Of a stretch of DNA of 21,229 bases, positions 1-7,750 are shown piece by piece; positions within the stretch are counted from its first letter, which is position 1; each line of letters begins with the position of its first letter. Made by a program: the position numbers and the translations under genes. The notes under the pieces were generated by a model that was not told where the DNA came from, made no database searches, and was given only the letters and a program-made list of their open reading frames with translations. The stretch spans positions 1 to 21,229 of the forward strand of contig CBDUCN010000048.1 in assembly GCA_965365655.1 (NCBI GenBank). Reading direction: 5' to 3'. The stretch comes from JBFHNV01 sp965365655. Lineage in GTDB: Bacteria > Pseudomonadota > Gammaproteobacteria > HK1.

Positions 1-145
1 CCGCGCGCGCCGGGTCGCCGTGGGTGGTCAGCAGCTTGCGGCTGAGCCGGCGCCGTGCGTCGTGGTCCTGGACCACGACGTCGGTGAAGGTGCCGCCGAT
101 GTCGATGCCCAGCGAGTAGCGCCCGTGGCGCGCGGCGGTGTTCAC
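1..145 (-). CDS. Hydantoinase/oxoprolinase (HyuA-like), N-terminal fragment
   Basis: Only the first 48 codons lie in the window; the gene runs off the left edge. Read on the minus strand from a GTG at 145, the product contains SLGIDIGGTFTDVVVQD, the glycine-rich nucleotide-binding start of the hydantoinase A/5-oxoprolinase family. This is the phosphate-1 motif of the ASKHA fold. It is followed by SRKLLTTHGDPARA, where the family typically has a K-x-x-T-T segment. Members carry out ATP-dependent opening of cyclic amides such as hydantoins or 5-oxoproline, usually with a HyuB partner that would lie beyond the edge. The substrate cannot be told from this fragment. It sits 135 bp downstream of the luciferase-like oxidoreductase on the same strand and may be co-transcribed with it. 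The start is uncertain, since there is no strong ribosome binding site. Confidence 0.82.
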   Translation of the reverse strand, partial: MNTAARHGRYSLGIDIGGTFTDVVVQDHDARRRLSRKLLTTHGDPARA

Positions 146-280
146 GACGGCGACGCCGGGTCGCCGCGGTGCGCCGGGACCGGCGCCGCGGCCTCCCCAC
201 CGCGTGCGCCGCGCGCCGCGCCCGGCGTTCGTGAATCCGTCGCCCGCCGCCGCGGCACGCGAGGTGGACGGGCCACGTGC

Positions 281-1117
281 TCAGCCGAGCAGCGACGCGT
301 ATTCGTCGAGCTGCTTCAGCAGCTCGTCGCGCGGCACGTCGGGGAGCTGCAGCAGCGCGCCGTCGATCCCCGCCTCCTCGTACTGGGCGAGGGTCTTCGC
401 GTCGCCCGGCGCGCGGAACACGGTCACCGTCAGCGTCGCCGGGTCGCGGCCCGCGTCCTCGGCGACGCGGTGCAGGCGCGCCATGCCGTCGGTCGGATCG
501 AAGCCGTGGCTCGGGCGCGGCATCCAGCCGTCGCAGTACTCGACGACGCGCTTCAGCGTGTAGTCGGTCTCGCCGCCGAGCAGGATCGGCGGGTGCGGCT
601 TCTGCACCGGCTTCGGGTACGACCACGAGGGCTCGAAGCGCACGAACTCGCCGTCGAAGCTCGCCTCCTCCTGCGTCCACAGCGCCTTCATCGCGAGCAC
701 GTGCTCGCGCATCTGCTTGAACCGCGTCCTGTGCTCGACGCCGTGGTGGTTCATCTCCTCGACGTTCCAGCCGCCGCCGATGCCGAACACGAAGCGCCCG
801 CCGGAGAAGTGGTCCACGCTCGCGATGGCCTTCGCGCACGCGATGGGCTCGTGCTGCGGCACCAGGCAGATCCCCGTGCCCACGACGAGGCGCTCGGTGA
901 CCACCGCGGCGGCGGTGCAGGTCACGAACGGATCGTGGGTGTGCGCGTACATCCTCGGCAGCTCCTTGCCGCCGGACCACGGCGAGCGCCGGCTGGTCGG
1001 GATGTGCGTGTGCTCCGGGAAGAACAGCGAGTGGAAGCCGCGTTCCTCCATCGCGCGCGCGAGCTCGCGGATGTCGATGCCGTAGTCGGTGGGGAAGTAG
1101 AACGCGCCGATGTTCAT
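281..1117 (-). CDS. Luciferase-like (LLM class) flavin-dependent oxidoreductase
   Basis: This 278-residue protein is of the bacterial luciferase-like monooxygenase superfamily, of the type often annotated as F420-dependent. It starts with the beta-strand MNIGAFYFPTDYG. It has FFPEHTHIP near residues 33-40, where the family has its E-H/D-H flavin-site segment. GGRFVFGIGGGWNVEE at 106-121 is the superfamily's G-R-F-x-x-G-x-G-x-G-W-x-x-E hallmark, and PHPPILLGG (175-182) is the later barrel strand. Length is normal for a single TIM barrel. An upstream in-frame start exists, but I chose the ATG at 1117 because the fold begins there and a GGAG lies about 7 nt upstream. It is divergent from the DsrE-like gene and upstream of the HyuA-like gene. 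The cofactor (FMN or F420) and substrate cannot be read from the sequence. Confidence 0.9.
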   Translation of the reverse strand: MNIGAFYFPTDYGIDIRELARAMEERGFHSLFFPEHTHIPTSRRSPWSGGKELPRMYAHTHDPFVTCTAAAVVTERLVVGTGICLVPQHEPIACAKAIASVDHFSGGRFVFGIGGGWNVEEMNHHGVEHRTRFKQMREHVLAMKALWTQEEASFDGEFVRFEPSWSYPKPVQKPHPPILLGGETDYTLKRVVEYCDGWMPRPSHGFDPTDGMARLHRVAEDAGRDPATLTVTVFRAPGDAKTLAQYEEAGIDGALLQLPDVPRDELLKQLDEYASLLG

Positions 1118-1145
1118 GCCGGGCTCCGCGGTCGGTGGGAGGCCA

Positions 1146-1183
1146 AAGATACCGCACGGGCCGCGCCGCCGTAGGCCTATACT
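1146..1183. promoter_or_regulatory. Divergent -10 candidates between the luciferase-like and DsrE-like genes
   Basis: The 95-bp gap between the two divergent genes holds TATACT at 1178-1183 on the plus strand, 29 bp before the GTG of the DsrE-like gene. It also holds TATCTT (complement of 1146-1151) on the minus strand, 28 bp before the ATG of the oxidoreductase. No convincing -35 hexamer is seen for either, so these are candidates only. Confidence 0.35.
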
Positions 1184-1212
1184 CGGCACACCGCCCCCGC
1201 CGGAGACGCATC

Positions 1213-1506
1213 GTGAAGGTGGTCATCCACGCGCCGACGCCCGGCGCGCTCGCGCGCGCCCGTGCCGACGCCCGCGACCTGCTGCGCGCGCGCATCGAGG
1301 GCATCGTGCGGGTGGTGGTCAGCCACGGCGCGGTGGCCGCTGCCCTCGACGAGCCGGATCCGGACGTGGATCCGCTGATGGTGCTGTGCGCGGACTCGCT
1401 GGCGCGGGCGGGGCGCGCCGCGCCGGCCGGCTACGAGTCCACGCCGAACGCGGTGATGCTGCTCGCGCAGCTCGACCGCAAGGGCTGGACCTGCGTGCGC
1501 GCGTGA
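1213..1506 (+). CDS. Small DsrE/DsrF-like protein
   Basis: A 97-residue protein starting at GTG 1213 with GGAGA 8-12 nt upstream. It opens with a hydrophobic strand (VKVVIHAPTPGALARARADA) followed by a helix. It then has a second strand (GIVRVVVSHGAVAAALDEP) and a strand ending in a cysteine (PLMVLCADSLARAG). This alternating alpha/beta order, with V-V-x-x-G/H-x-x-V and a C-A-x-x-L-x-R loop, matches DsrE/DsrF-like sulfur-relay folds. In those, a cysteine at the end of that strand can carry sulfur, here Cys61. The C-terminus (STPNAVMLLAQLDRKGWTCVRA) supplies a last strand with a second cysteine. The stop overlaps the amidase start, so the two are translationally coupled. Assignment is by fold pattern and is moderate; a sulfur-transfer role is inference. 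Confidence 0.7.
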   Translation: MKVVIHAPTPGALARARADARDLLRARIEGIVRVVVSHGAVAAALDEPDPDVDPLMVLCADSLARAGRAAPAGYESTPNAVMLLAQLDRKGWTCVRA

Positions 1507-3128
1507 GCGGCGCGCTGCACGAGCTGGGCGTCGCCGCCGCGGCGCGGTCGATTGCCGCGCGCGAGCTGTCGCCGGTGGATCTCACCGAGGCCTGCCTGGC
1601 GCGCATCGACGCGCTGGATCCGCGCCTGCACGCGTTCATCACCGTCACCGCGGACCTCGCGATCGAGCAGGCGCGCGCGGCGGAGGCCGAGATCGTGCGC
1701 CGCGGCCCGCGCGGCCCGCTGCACGGCGTGCCGTATGCGCTGAAGGACATCTACGACACGCGCGGCATCCGCACGACGGCGCACTCGGCGCTGCTGGCCG
1801 ATCGCGTGCCGGACGCGGACGCCGCGTGCCACGAGCGGCTGCAGGCCGCGGGCGGGGTGCTGCTCGGCAAGCTCGCGACGCACGAGTTCGCGACCGGCGG
1901 CCCGGCGTGGGACCTGCCGTGGCCGCCGGCCGGCAACCCGTGGCGTCTGGACCGCTTCCCCGGCGGGTCGAGCAGCGGCGCGGCCGCCGCGGTCGCGGCA
2001 GGCCTCGCGCCGTACGCGCTCGGCAGCGACACCGGCGGCTCGATCCGCCTGCCGGCCGGCTTCAGCGGCCTGGCCGGCATCAAGCCCACCTACGGCCGCG
2101 TCAGCAAGCGCGGCGTGCTGCCGCTCGCGTGGACCCTGGACACCTGCGGCCCGCTGGCGTGGACGGTCGAGGACGCGGCGCTGGTGCTCGCGGCGATCGC
2201 CGGGCACGACCCCGCCGACCCGTCCACGGCGGCGCTGCCGGTGCCGGATTTCTGCGCGGCGCTGGATCGCGGGGTGCAGGGCCTGCGCATCGGGGCCGTG
2301 CGGCACTTCTACGAGGCCGATCACCGCGCCGACGACGCGGCGATCGCGGCCATGGACGCGAGCCTCGACGTGCTGCGCGGCCTCGGTGCCGAGGTCGTCG
2401 ACGTGACGCTGCCGCCGGTCGACGACTATCAGGCCTGCTACCGCGCGATCATGATGAGCGAGGCGTACGCGATTCACGCCGCCGACCTGGCCGCGACGCC
2501 CGGGCGCTACGCGGCGGTGACCCGTTTCCGCCTGCTGCCGGGGGCGCTGATCGGAGCCGCGCAGTACGCGAATGCGCTGCGCTTCCAGCGCGTGCTCGCG
2601 CGGCGCACGCGCGACGCGCTGGCCGGCCTCGACGTGCTGGTCACGGCGACGACCTACGGCGCCGCGCCTGTGCAGGCGGCGATGGCGCCCGAGGGCACCT
2701 TCGTGAAGCCCCCGCTGACGAACCCGTTCAACATCGCGCAGCTTCCCGCGATCAGCGTGTGCAACGGCTTCACGGCCGACGGCATGCCGCTCGGCATGCA
2801 GATCGCCGGCGCGCCGTTCGACGAGGCGACGGTGCTGCGCGTCGCGCACGCTTACGAGCGGGCGACGCCGTGGCGCGCCGCGCGTCCGCCGCTGGACGGA
2901 GAGGGCGCGGACGCGCCGCAACCGATGGCACGCCCCGGGGCCGGCGTCGATCGCGCCGATCTCGATCGCTGGCGCTCCCGCGCGGCGCAGGCCGGGCTGC
3001 ATCTGGACGACGCGTCGCTCGCCGACCTCGCCGCGAGCATGCCGCACGTGGAGCGGCTGCTCGCACGAATCCCCGGCGGGCGCGATTACGCGAGCGTGCC
3101 GGCAACGGTGTTCCGGCACGACGACTGA
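1503..3128 (+). CDS. Amidase (amidase-signature family) with AtzG/DUF4089-like C-terminal tail
   Basis: A 541-residue amidase starting at a GTG that overlaps the preceding stop by 4 nt. The Ser-cisSer-Lys triad of the amidase-signature family is intact. The lysine is K81 in PYALKDIYDTRG, the cis-serine is S156 in FPGGSSSGAAAA, and the nucleophile is S180 in GSDTGGSIRLPAG. The 75- and 24-residue spacings are those seen in GatA-type enzymes. The family hydrolyses carboxamides to acid plus ammonia. It resembles AtzE-type hydrolases and GatA paralogues more than the glutamyl-tRNA subunit, since no gatB or gatC is nearby. Residues from about 480 onward (DRADLDRWRSRAAQAGLHLD, then SMPHVERLL and PATVFRHDD) look like the small GatC-like AtzG/DUF4089 partner, here fused to the enzyme. 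The substrate is unknown. It converges on the cyclase gene with only 31 bp between stops. Confidence 0.93.
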   Translation: MSGALHELGVAAAARSIAARELSPVDLTEACLARIDALDPRLHAFITVTADLAIEQARAAEAEIVRRGPRGPLHGVPYALKDIYDTRGIRTTAHSALLADRVPDADAACHERLQAAGGVLLGKLATHEFATGGPAWDLPWPPAGNPWRLDRFPGGSSSGAAAAVAAGLAPYALGSDTGGSIRLPAGFSGLAGIKPTYGRVSKRGVLPLAWTLDTCGPLAWTVEDAALVLAAIAGHDPADPSTAALPVPDFCAALDRGVQGLRIGAVRHFYEADHRADDAAIAAMDASLDVLRGLGAEVVDVTLPPVDDYQACYRAIMMSEAYAIHAADLAATPGRYAAVTRFRLLPGALIGAAQYANALRFQRVLARRTRDALAGLDVLVTATTYGAAPVQAAMAPEGTFVKPPLTNPFNIAQLPAISVCNGFTADGMPLGMQIAGAPFDEATVLRVAHAYERATPWRAARPPLDGEGADAPQPMARPGAGVDRADLDRWRSRAAQAGLHLDDASLADLAASMPHVERLLARIPGGRDYASVPATVFRHDD

Positions 3129-3159
3129 AGCGCCCGCGCGGTCGCCGGATCGCCGCCTG

Positions 3160-5094
3160 CTATTCGGGCAGGCCCGCCTTGCGCAGGCCCTCGATGTACC
3201 AGTCCATGTCCTGCGTGCGCGCGTACTGGCGCCGCTCTCGCTCGTGTGCGAGCGAGAAGTCGGGCAGCAGCGTGAGCAGCTCCGCCGCTTCCCAGCGGGC
3301 GTCCTCGATGTGGCCGGTCTGGCTGAGCGTCGCCGCCAGCGTCAGGTGCGCGCCGGGGAACGCCGGATTGCGTGCGATCACGTTGCGGAAACGCTCGATC
3401 GCGCGCTCGTGGTCGCCGAGCAGCATGCTCGCGTGTCCCTCGATCCACTCGTAGAAGAACGACGCGCGCGGGTTGAGCCGGTTGGCCACCTTCATGAGCT
3501 GCAGCGATTCGGCCGGTCGCCCCGCGTACACCAGCGACTGTGCGAGCGCCGCGTAGCCGTCGGCGTAGTTCGGATCGATGCGGATGGCCTCGCGACCGGC
3601 CGCGACCGCCCTGTCGATCTCCTTGGTGAAGGTGTAGAGCACCGTCAGCGCGAAGTATCCCTCGCGCAGGTCCGGCTCCAGACGCAGCGCCTCCTCGCCG
3701 TGCGTGAGCGCCACGTCGACGACATGCTCCTGAGCGGGTCCGCCAGGCGTGAGCCAGCCGAACTGCAGATCCAGCGCATGGCTCAGTGCGATGTCCGCAT
3801 GTCCCCTGGCGAACAGCGGGTCGATCGCGACCGCGCGCTCGAAGTGCCGGCGCGCCTCGGCGTTCGTCTCTCTGGTGAAGCGCCGGAACAGCTCGAGCCC
3901 GCGCAGCAGCGCGTCGTACGCGTCCGGGTTTACCCGCCGCTCGGAGTCGAGGCGCTGCCTCTCCGAGGGCGTGAGCGTGACGGCCAGGGCCGTCACGATC
4001 CGCCGGCTCACCTCGTCCTGTAGCGTCAGGATGTCCGTGACCTCGGAGTCGAAGCGCTCGGCCCACAGCTGGTGACCGTTCGACGCGTCCACCAGCTGCG
4101 CGTTGACCCGCACGCGCGCGCCCGCGCGCTGCACGCTGCCCTCGAGCACGTACGCGACGCCGAGCTCGGCGGCCACCTGCTGCACCTTGACGGCGGTGCC
4201 CTTGTACGTGAACACGGAGTTCGCCGCGATCACCATCAGGTCCGACAGCTGCGACAGGTCCGTGATCAGGTCGTTCGTGACGCCGTCGATGAAGTACTCC
4301 TGCTCCGGATCGCCGCTCAGGTTGAAGAACGGCAGCACCGCGATGGACTTCTTCGCGCCTGAGTCCGTCACGGCGTCTGCGCCCGACAGCTCGGCCGGCG
4401 CGGTCGACGGCGTGCCGGGCGGCTGTCGCGGGCCGGTCGTCGTGTCGCCGCTTCCGGCCAGCCACATCCCGAGTGCGCCGGCCGCCGCGAGCGCGAGCGC
4501 GAGCGCGGCGAGGGCGATGCGCCGTCCCGCGCGGCCAGGCGACGCAGGCTGCGCGCCGTCCGGCGCATCGCCTTCGGCGAGCACGCGGTACGCGCGCACC
4601 GGGCGCTCGATGTTCTTCACCTGCTGCTCGCCCATGAACTCGTAGCCGAAGGGCAGCTTGTTGCCGACCGCGTCGTAGACCGTGCCGGAGATGCACACGC
4701 CGCCGGGGTCGGCCAGGCTTTCGAGGCGCGCGGCGACGTTGACGCCGTCCCCGTAGATGTCGTCGCGATCGACGATCACCTCGCCCATGTTCACGCCCAT
4801 CCGGAAACGCAGCTGGCGCTCCTCGGGCAACGCAGTGTCGCGGGCCGCGAGCCGCGTCTGCGCGTCGACGGCGCAGCGCAGCGCATCGGACGCGGTCGGG
4901 AAATCGGCGAGCACCGCGTCGCCCGCATAGTGCACGACCCGTCCGCCGTGGGTGGCGATCGCGTCAGCGACGAGATCCAGGCGGCCGCTGAGGAGGCGGT
5001 GCGTGCCATCCTCGTCCTCGCCGGTGAGGCGGCTGTACCCGGCGACGTCGGCGTACAGGATCGCGGCAAGCTTGCGCGTGAGTGGCTGGGACAT
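3160..5094 (-). CDS. Membrane class III adenylate/guanylate cyclase with TolB-like and TPR regions
   Basis: A 644-residue signalling enzyme. Residues 7-172 form a class III nucleotide cyclase domain. The first metal aspartate is D16 (LYADVAGYSR), the second is D59 (HYAGDAVLADF), and the transition-state Asn/Arg pair is N119/R123 (IYGDGVNVAARLE). Residues 192-213 are one Ala/Leu-rich transmembrane segment. Residues 249-372 (KSIAVLPFFNLSGDPEQEYF to VTAL) match the TolB-like/FlgO-like domain common in this architecture. Residues from about 390 to the end are TPR-type helical repeats, for example AERFDSEV-distal AVAIDPLFARGHADIAL and EAIRIDPNYADGYAALAQSL. The catalytic domain is cytoplasmic and the repeats are probably periplasmic. 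The usual adenine-specifying lysine before the second metal site is replaced by His55, so ATP versus GTP preference is open. The start is the ATG before the conserved RKLAAIL; upstream codons look non-coding. Confidence 0.92.
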   Translation of the reverse strand: MSQPLTRKLAAILYADVAGYSRLTGEDEDGTHRLLSGRLDLVADAIATHGGRVVHYAGDAVLADFPTASDALRCAVDAQTRLAARDTALPEERQLRFRMGVNMGEVIVDRDDIYGDGVNVAARLESLADPGGVCISGTVYDAVGNKLPFGYEFMGEQQVKNIERPVRAYRVLAEGDAPDGAQPASPGRAGRRIALAALALALAAAGALGMWLAGSGDTTTGPRQPPGTPSTAPAELSGADAVTDSGAKKSIAVLPFFNLSGDPEQEYFIDGVTNDLITDLSQLSDLMVIAANSVFTYKGTAVKVQQVAAELGVAYVLEGSVQRAGARVRVNAQLVDASNGHQLWAERFDSEVTDILTLQDEVSRRIVTALAVTLTPSERQRLDSERRVNPDAYDALLRGLELFRRFTRETNAEARRHFERAVAIDPLFARGHADIALSHALDLQFGWLTPGGPAQEHVVDVALTHGEEALRLEPDLREGYFALTVLYTFTKEIDRAVAAGREAIRIDPNYADGYAALAQSLVYAGRPAESLQLMKVANRLNPRASFFYEWIEGHASMLLGDHERAIERFRNVIARNPAFPGAHLTLAATLSQTGHIEDARWEAAELLTLLPDFSLAHERERRQYARTQDMDWYIEGLRKAGLPE

Positions 5095-5160
5095 CGTCGG
5101 GGCCTGTGTGCGACGCCTGCAAGCGAAGCTCCCCGTGTGCCGGAGCGCCGGTGCCCGCGG

Positions 5161-5166
5161 ACTATA
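5161..5166 (-). promoter_or_regulatory. -10 candidate for the cyclase gene
   Basis: TATAGT on the minus strand (in GTTATAGTCC) lies 66 bp before the cyclase ATG and is an isolated AT-rich spot in GC-rich DNA. No -35 hexamer is visible at the right distance. Confidence 0.3.
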
Positions 5167-5304
5167 ACAATGACCGCGGCGTCCCCCGGGACGTGCGGGC
5201 CGCCTGCGCACACGCGCGCCCGGTCCGCCGGGGCTCCCGGGCATCATCGCCGCATCGCGCGGCCTGGGCGCGCGGTGCGCGGCCCGCGACGCAGGACCGT
5301 CCGC

Positions 5305-5323
5305 CGCGCGAAGGATTCACGGG
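5305..5323 (-). repeat. Stop-proximal CGTGAATCCTTCGCGCG motif
   Basis: On the minus strand, 12-15 nt after the gamma-glutamyltransferase stop, the sequence CGTGAATCCTTCGCGCG resembles the terminal motif CGTGAGTCTTTCGCGC of the element at 11736-11896. No second arm was found here, so this is at most a half element. Confidence 0.25.
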
Positions 5324-5334
5324 CTTCAGAACGC

Positions 5335-6972
5335 TCAGTACCCCACCGCGGCCCCGTCGCTGCGCGGATCCGCGCCGCCGAGGCGCATCCCGCTATCCGG
5401 GTCGATCGTGATGCCGTGGGCGTGGCCCGCGAGCTCGTGGCGCGGTGCCCAGCGGTTCACGCGGTGGCCGCGGCGCTCCAGCTCGTCGATGGTCGCCGCC
5501 GGGAAACGGCCTTCGATGTTCAGCAGATCGCGCGGCTCGCCGAGCGCGAAGCGCCCGGACAGCCAGCGCGGCATCTCGAGCGCCTGCTGCACGTCGCGCC
5601 CGTAGTCGATCATCGCGACGTAGGCCTGCAGGTGGATCTGCGGCTGGCCGTCGGCGCCCATGCAGCCGAGCACGCTCCACAGCCGGTCGCCGCGGAACGC
5701 CATCGATGCGATCAGCGTGTGCACGGGCTTCTTGCCGGGCTCGAGGCGGTTCGGGTGCTGCGGATCCAGCGAGAAGTACGCGCTGCGGTTCTGCAGCACG
5801 ATGCCGGCGCCCGGCACCATCACGCCGGAGCCGAACACCCCGTACAGGCTGTGGACCAGCGATGCTGCGTTGCCTTCGGCGTCCACGGCCGCGACGTACA
5901 CGGTGTCGCCGGCGAGCGAGCCGAACTCGGGCACGCGGTCCCACGGCAGCGCCCGGTGCGGGTCCATCAGGGACCGGCGCTCGGCGGCGTACTGCTTCGA
6001 GATCAGGCGCGCCGTGGGCACCTCGGCGCGCGCCGGGTCGGCGAGCAGCCGGTCGCGGTCGTTGTACGCGATCTGCTTGGCCTGCACGAGGTGGTGCACG
6101 TGGTCGGCGCCGAGGAACGGCCACTCGCCCACCGGGAACGGCTCCAGCAGGTTCAGCATCTGCAGCACGCACAGGCCCTGCGTCGGCGGCGGTGTCTCGT
6201 ACACGGTGACGCCGCGGTAGCTGCCCGTGACGGGCTCGCCCCAGGTCGCTACTTGCGCCGCGAGGTCGGCCGCGTCGAAGAAGCCGTCCCGCTCGCGCGA
6301 CATCGCGGCCATCAGGTGCGCGGTCTCGCCCTCGTAGAAGCCGGCCCGCCCGCCGTGCGCGATGCGCGTCAGCGTCGCGGCGAGGTCGGGGTTGTGCAGG
6401 CGCGCGCCCGGCGCAGGCGCGCTCCCGCCCGGAGCGAACACGCTGCGCGCGGCATCGTCCAGCACGCCCTCCTCCAGCGTCTGTTCGATCCAGCGCGCGA
6501 GGCGCGCGGTGGCGGGGAAGCCGCCGCGGGCGAGCGCGATCGCCGGCGCGAGGTCGTCCGCGAGCGGCCGGCGGCCGTGGGCGGCATGCGCCTCGCACCA
6601 GCTCGCGACCGCGCCCGGCGTGGTCAGGGTCGCGGGCAGCACGCCGCGCAACGGCACCTCCGCGAGGCCGCGCTCGCGGAACGCGTCCAGGGTGCCGGTC
6701 GCGGCCGCGACGCCGGCGCCGTCGAGGTAGCGCACCGCGCCGCGGCGTGCATCGTGGACCAGCCAGAAGGCGTCGCCGCCGACGCCGGTCATGTGCGGAT
6801 ACAGCACCGACAGCGCGGCGCTCGTCGCGATCGCCGCGTCCACCGCCGAGCCCCCCGCGCGCAGCGCCGCGACGCCGGCCTCCGACGCGAGGGCGTGGGG
6901 CGACGTGACCATGCCGTGGGGCGCCATCGTGACCGGGCGTCCGTCGGCGAGGGGATCGTCAGCCGGTGTCAT
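5335..6972 (-). CDS. Gamma-glutamyltransferase family protein
   Basis: A 545-residue Ntn-hydrolase of the gamma-glutamyltransferase family. The start of the fold (MVTSPHALASEAGVAALRAG, then GGSAVDAAIATSAALSVLYP and MTGVGGDAFWL) is typical. The self-cleavage threonine that would become the N-terminus of the small subunit is T357 in SLAGDTVYVAAVDAEGN. Small-subunit hallmarks follow: YGVFGSGVMVPGAGIVLQNR, LEPGKKPVHTL and the C-terminal GGADPRSDGAAVGY. The D-T-V-Y context rather than T-T-H places it in the cytosolic YwrD-like branch rather than periplasmic Ggt, and there is no signal peptide. Family members transfer or hydrolyse gamma-glutamyl groups, as in glutathione breakdown; some act on other acyl-amides. 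It is divergent from gloA, another glutathione-linked gene, which is suggestive only. No strong ribosome binding site is seen; residue 16 or 21 Met are alternative starts. Confidence 0.92.
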   Translation of the reverse strand: MTPADDPLADGRPVTMAPHGMVTSPHALASEAGVAALRAGGSAVDAAIATSAALSVLYPHMTGVGGDAFWLVHDARRGAVRYLDGAGVAAATGTLDAFRERGLAEVPLRGVLPATLTTPGAVASWCEAHAAHGRRPLADDLAPAIALARGGFPATARLARWIEQTLEEGVLDDAARSVFAPGGSAPAPGARLHNPDLAATLTRIAHGGRAGFYEGETAHLMAAMSRERDGFFDAADLAAQVATWGEPVTGSYRGVTVYETPPPTQGLCVLQMLNLLEPFPVGEWPFLGADHVHHLVQAKQIAYNDRDRLLADPARAEVPTARLISKQYAAERRSLMDPHRALPWDRVPEFGSLAGDTVYVAAVDAEGNAASLVHSLYGVFGSGVMVPGAGIVLQNRSAYFSLDPQHPNRLEPGKKPVHTLIASMAFRGDRLWSVLGCMGADGQPQIHLQAYVAMIDYGRDVQQALEMPRWLSGRFALGEPRDLLNIEGRFPAATIDELERRGHRVNRWAPRHELAGHAHGITIDPDSGMRLGGADPRSDGAAVGY

Positions 6973-7067
6973 GCGAGGGCCCGGGACTGGAGCGAGGGCC
7001 CAGTATCGGCGGCGTGCGCGCCGCTGTCGACGCGCCCGCCGCCCTGGCCGCGCCGCGCCGACGCGCC

Positions 7068-7073
7068 TATGCT
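7068..7073 (+). promoter_or_regulatory. -10 candidate for gloA
   Basis: TATGCT sits 31 bp before the gloA ATG in the sequence GCCTATGCTT. This resembles GCCTATACTC before the DsrE-like gene, so both may be used by the same sigma factor. No clear -35 is present. Confidence 0.35.
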
Positions 7074-7104
7074 TCCCGGCCGGTTCAACCCAGGAGACGG
7101 CGGC

Positions 7105-7506
7105 ATGCAACTGCTGCACACGATGCTGCGGGTGGGCGATCTCCAGCGCTCCATCGACTTCTACACCAACGTCATCGGCATGGAGCTGCTGCGCACCACC
7201 GAGCGCCCGGAACAGAAGTACTCCCTCGCGTTCGTCGCGTTCGGCGGCGGCAACAGGAACGGCGAGGCGGAGCTGGAGCTCACCTACAACCACGGCGTCT
7301 CGGAGTACGACCTGGGAAGCGCCTACGGTCACATCGCGCTGGGCGTGGAGAGCGTCGCGCAGACCTGCGACCGCATCCGCGCCGCCGGCGGCAAGATCAC
7401 CCGCGAGCCCGGCCCGGTGAAGGGCGGCAAGACGGTGATCGCGTTCGTCGAGGATCCGGACGGTTACAAGATCGAGCTGATCGAGACCGCGTCGCGCGAG
7501 ATCTGA
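7105..7506 (+). CDS. gloA: Lactoylglutathione lyase (glyoxalase I)
   Basis: A 133-residue glyoxalase I that isomerises the hemithioacetal of methylglyoxal and glutathione to S-lactoylglutathione in the cytosol. It has two beta-alpha-beta-beta-beta modules. The four metal ligands expected of GloA are visible: H5 (LLHTMLRVGDL), E58 (ELELTYNHGV), H76 (SAYGHIALGV) and E124 (GYKIELIE). FYTNVIGMELLR and DPDGYKIELIE are family signatures, and the length is close to the E. coli enzyme. The short chain lacks the insertions typical of zinc-type enzymes, which suggests the nickel/cobalt class. AGGAGA lies 7-12 nt before the ATG, fixing the start. It is divergent from the gamma-glutamyltransferase gene. 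Confidence 0.97.
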   Translation: MQLLHTMLRVGDLQRSIDFYTNVIGMELLRTTERPEQKYSLAFVAFGGGNRNGEAELELTYNHGVSEYDLGSAYGHIALGVESVAQTCDRIRAAGGKITREPGPVKGGKTVIAFVEDPDGYKIELIETASREI

Positions 7507-7641
7507 TCGCCTGCCCGGGCGCCTGGCGCGCCCGGTCCTTCCCCTGCGCCCCGAGGGCGGCCGCGGTCGCGCGCCGCCGGGGCGGCCATGCCGCGCGTTT
7601 CGTCCGGCCGCGGCGCAACCCGCTGGATTCGTGATCGCCGG

Positions 7642-7666
7642 CGTGACGCGAACGCAGCGCGTCGCG
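7642..7666 (+). terminator. Hairpin downstream of gloA, possible terminator
   Basis: Arms CGTGACGCG (7642-7650) and CGCGTCGCG (7658-7666) pair over 9 bp with one T-G wobble and a 7-nt loop. No T-tract follows directly, although the next 80 bp are AT-rich, so an intrinsic terminator is possible but unproven. Confidence 0.3.
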
Positions 7667-7671
7667 GCGTC

Positions 7672-7750
7672 AGAACACGCTAAACGTGCTCTAGCAAACA
7701 GAAAATTACCAGAAATAACAGCATCTTGTCCGCCTGTCCGGTAAATCCCC
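7672..7750 (+). promoter_or_regulatory. AT-rich island with phased direct repeats, probable control region
   Basis: About half of this stretch is A or T, against a background of well under a third. It contains an imperfect hairpin GAACACG-CTAAA-CGTGCTC (7673-7691). It also has two CAGAAA-containing repeats starting at 7699 and 7710 (11 bp apart) and two TGTCCG copies at 7727 and 7735. It is the most likely promoter or regulator site for the gene at 8003, about 260 bp downstream. No clean -35/-10 pair is visible. Confidence 0.35.

Noticed and set aside
20..1174. A 384-codon plus-strand frame opposite the luciferase-like gene
   Set aside because: Shadow frame; the opposite strand carries clear HyuA and luciferase-like signatures.
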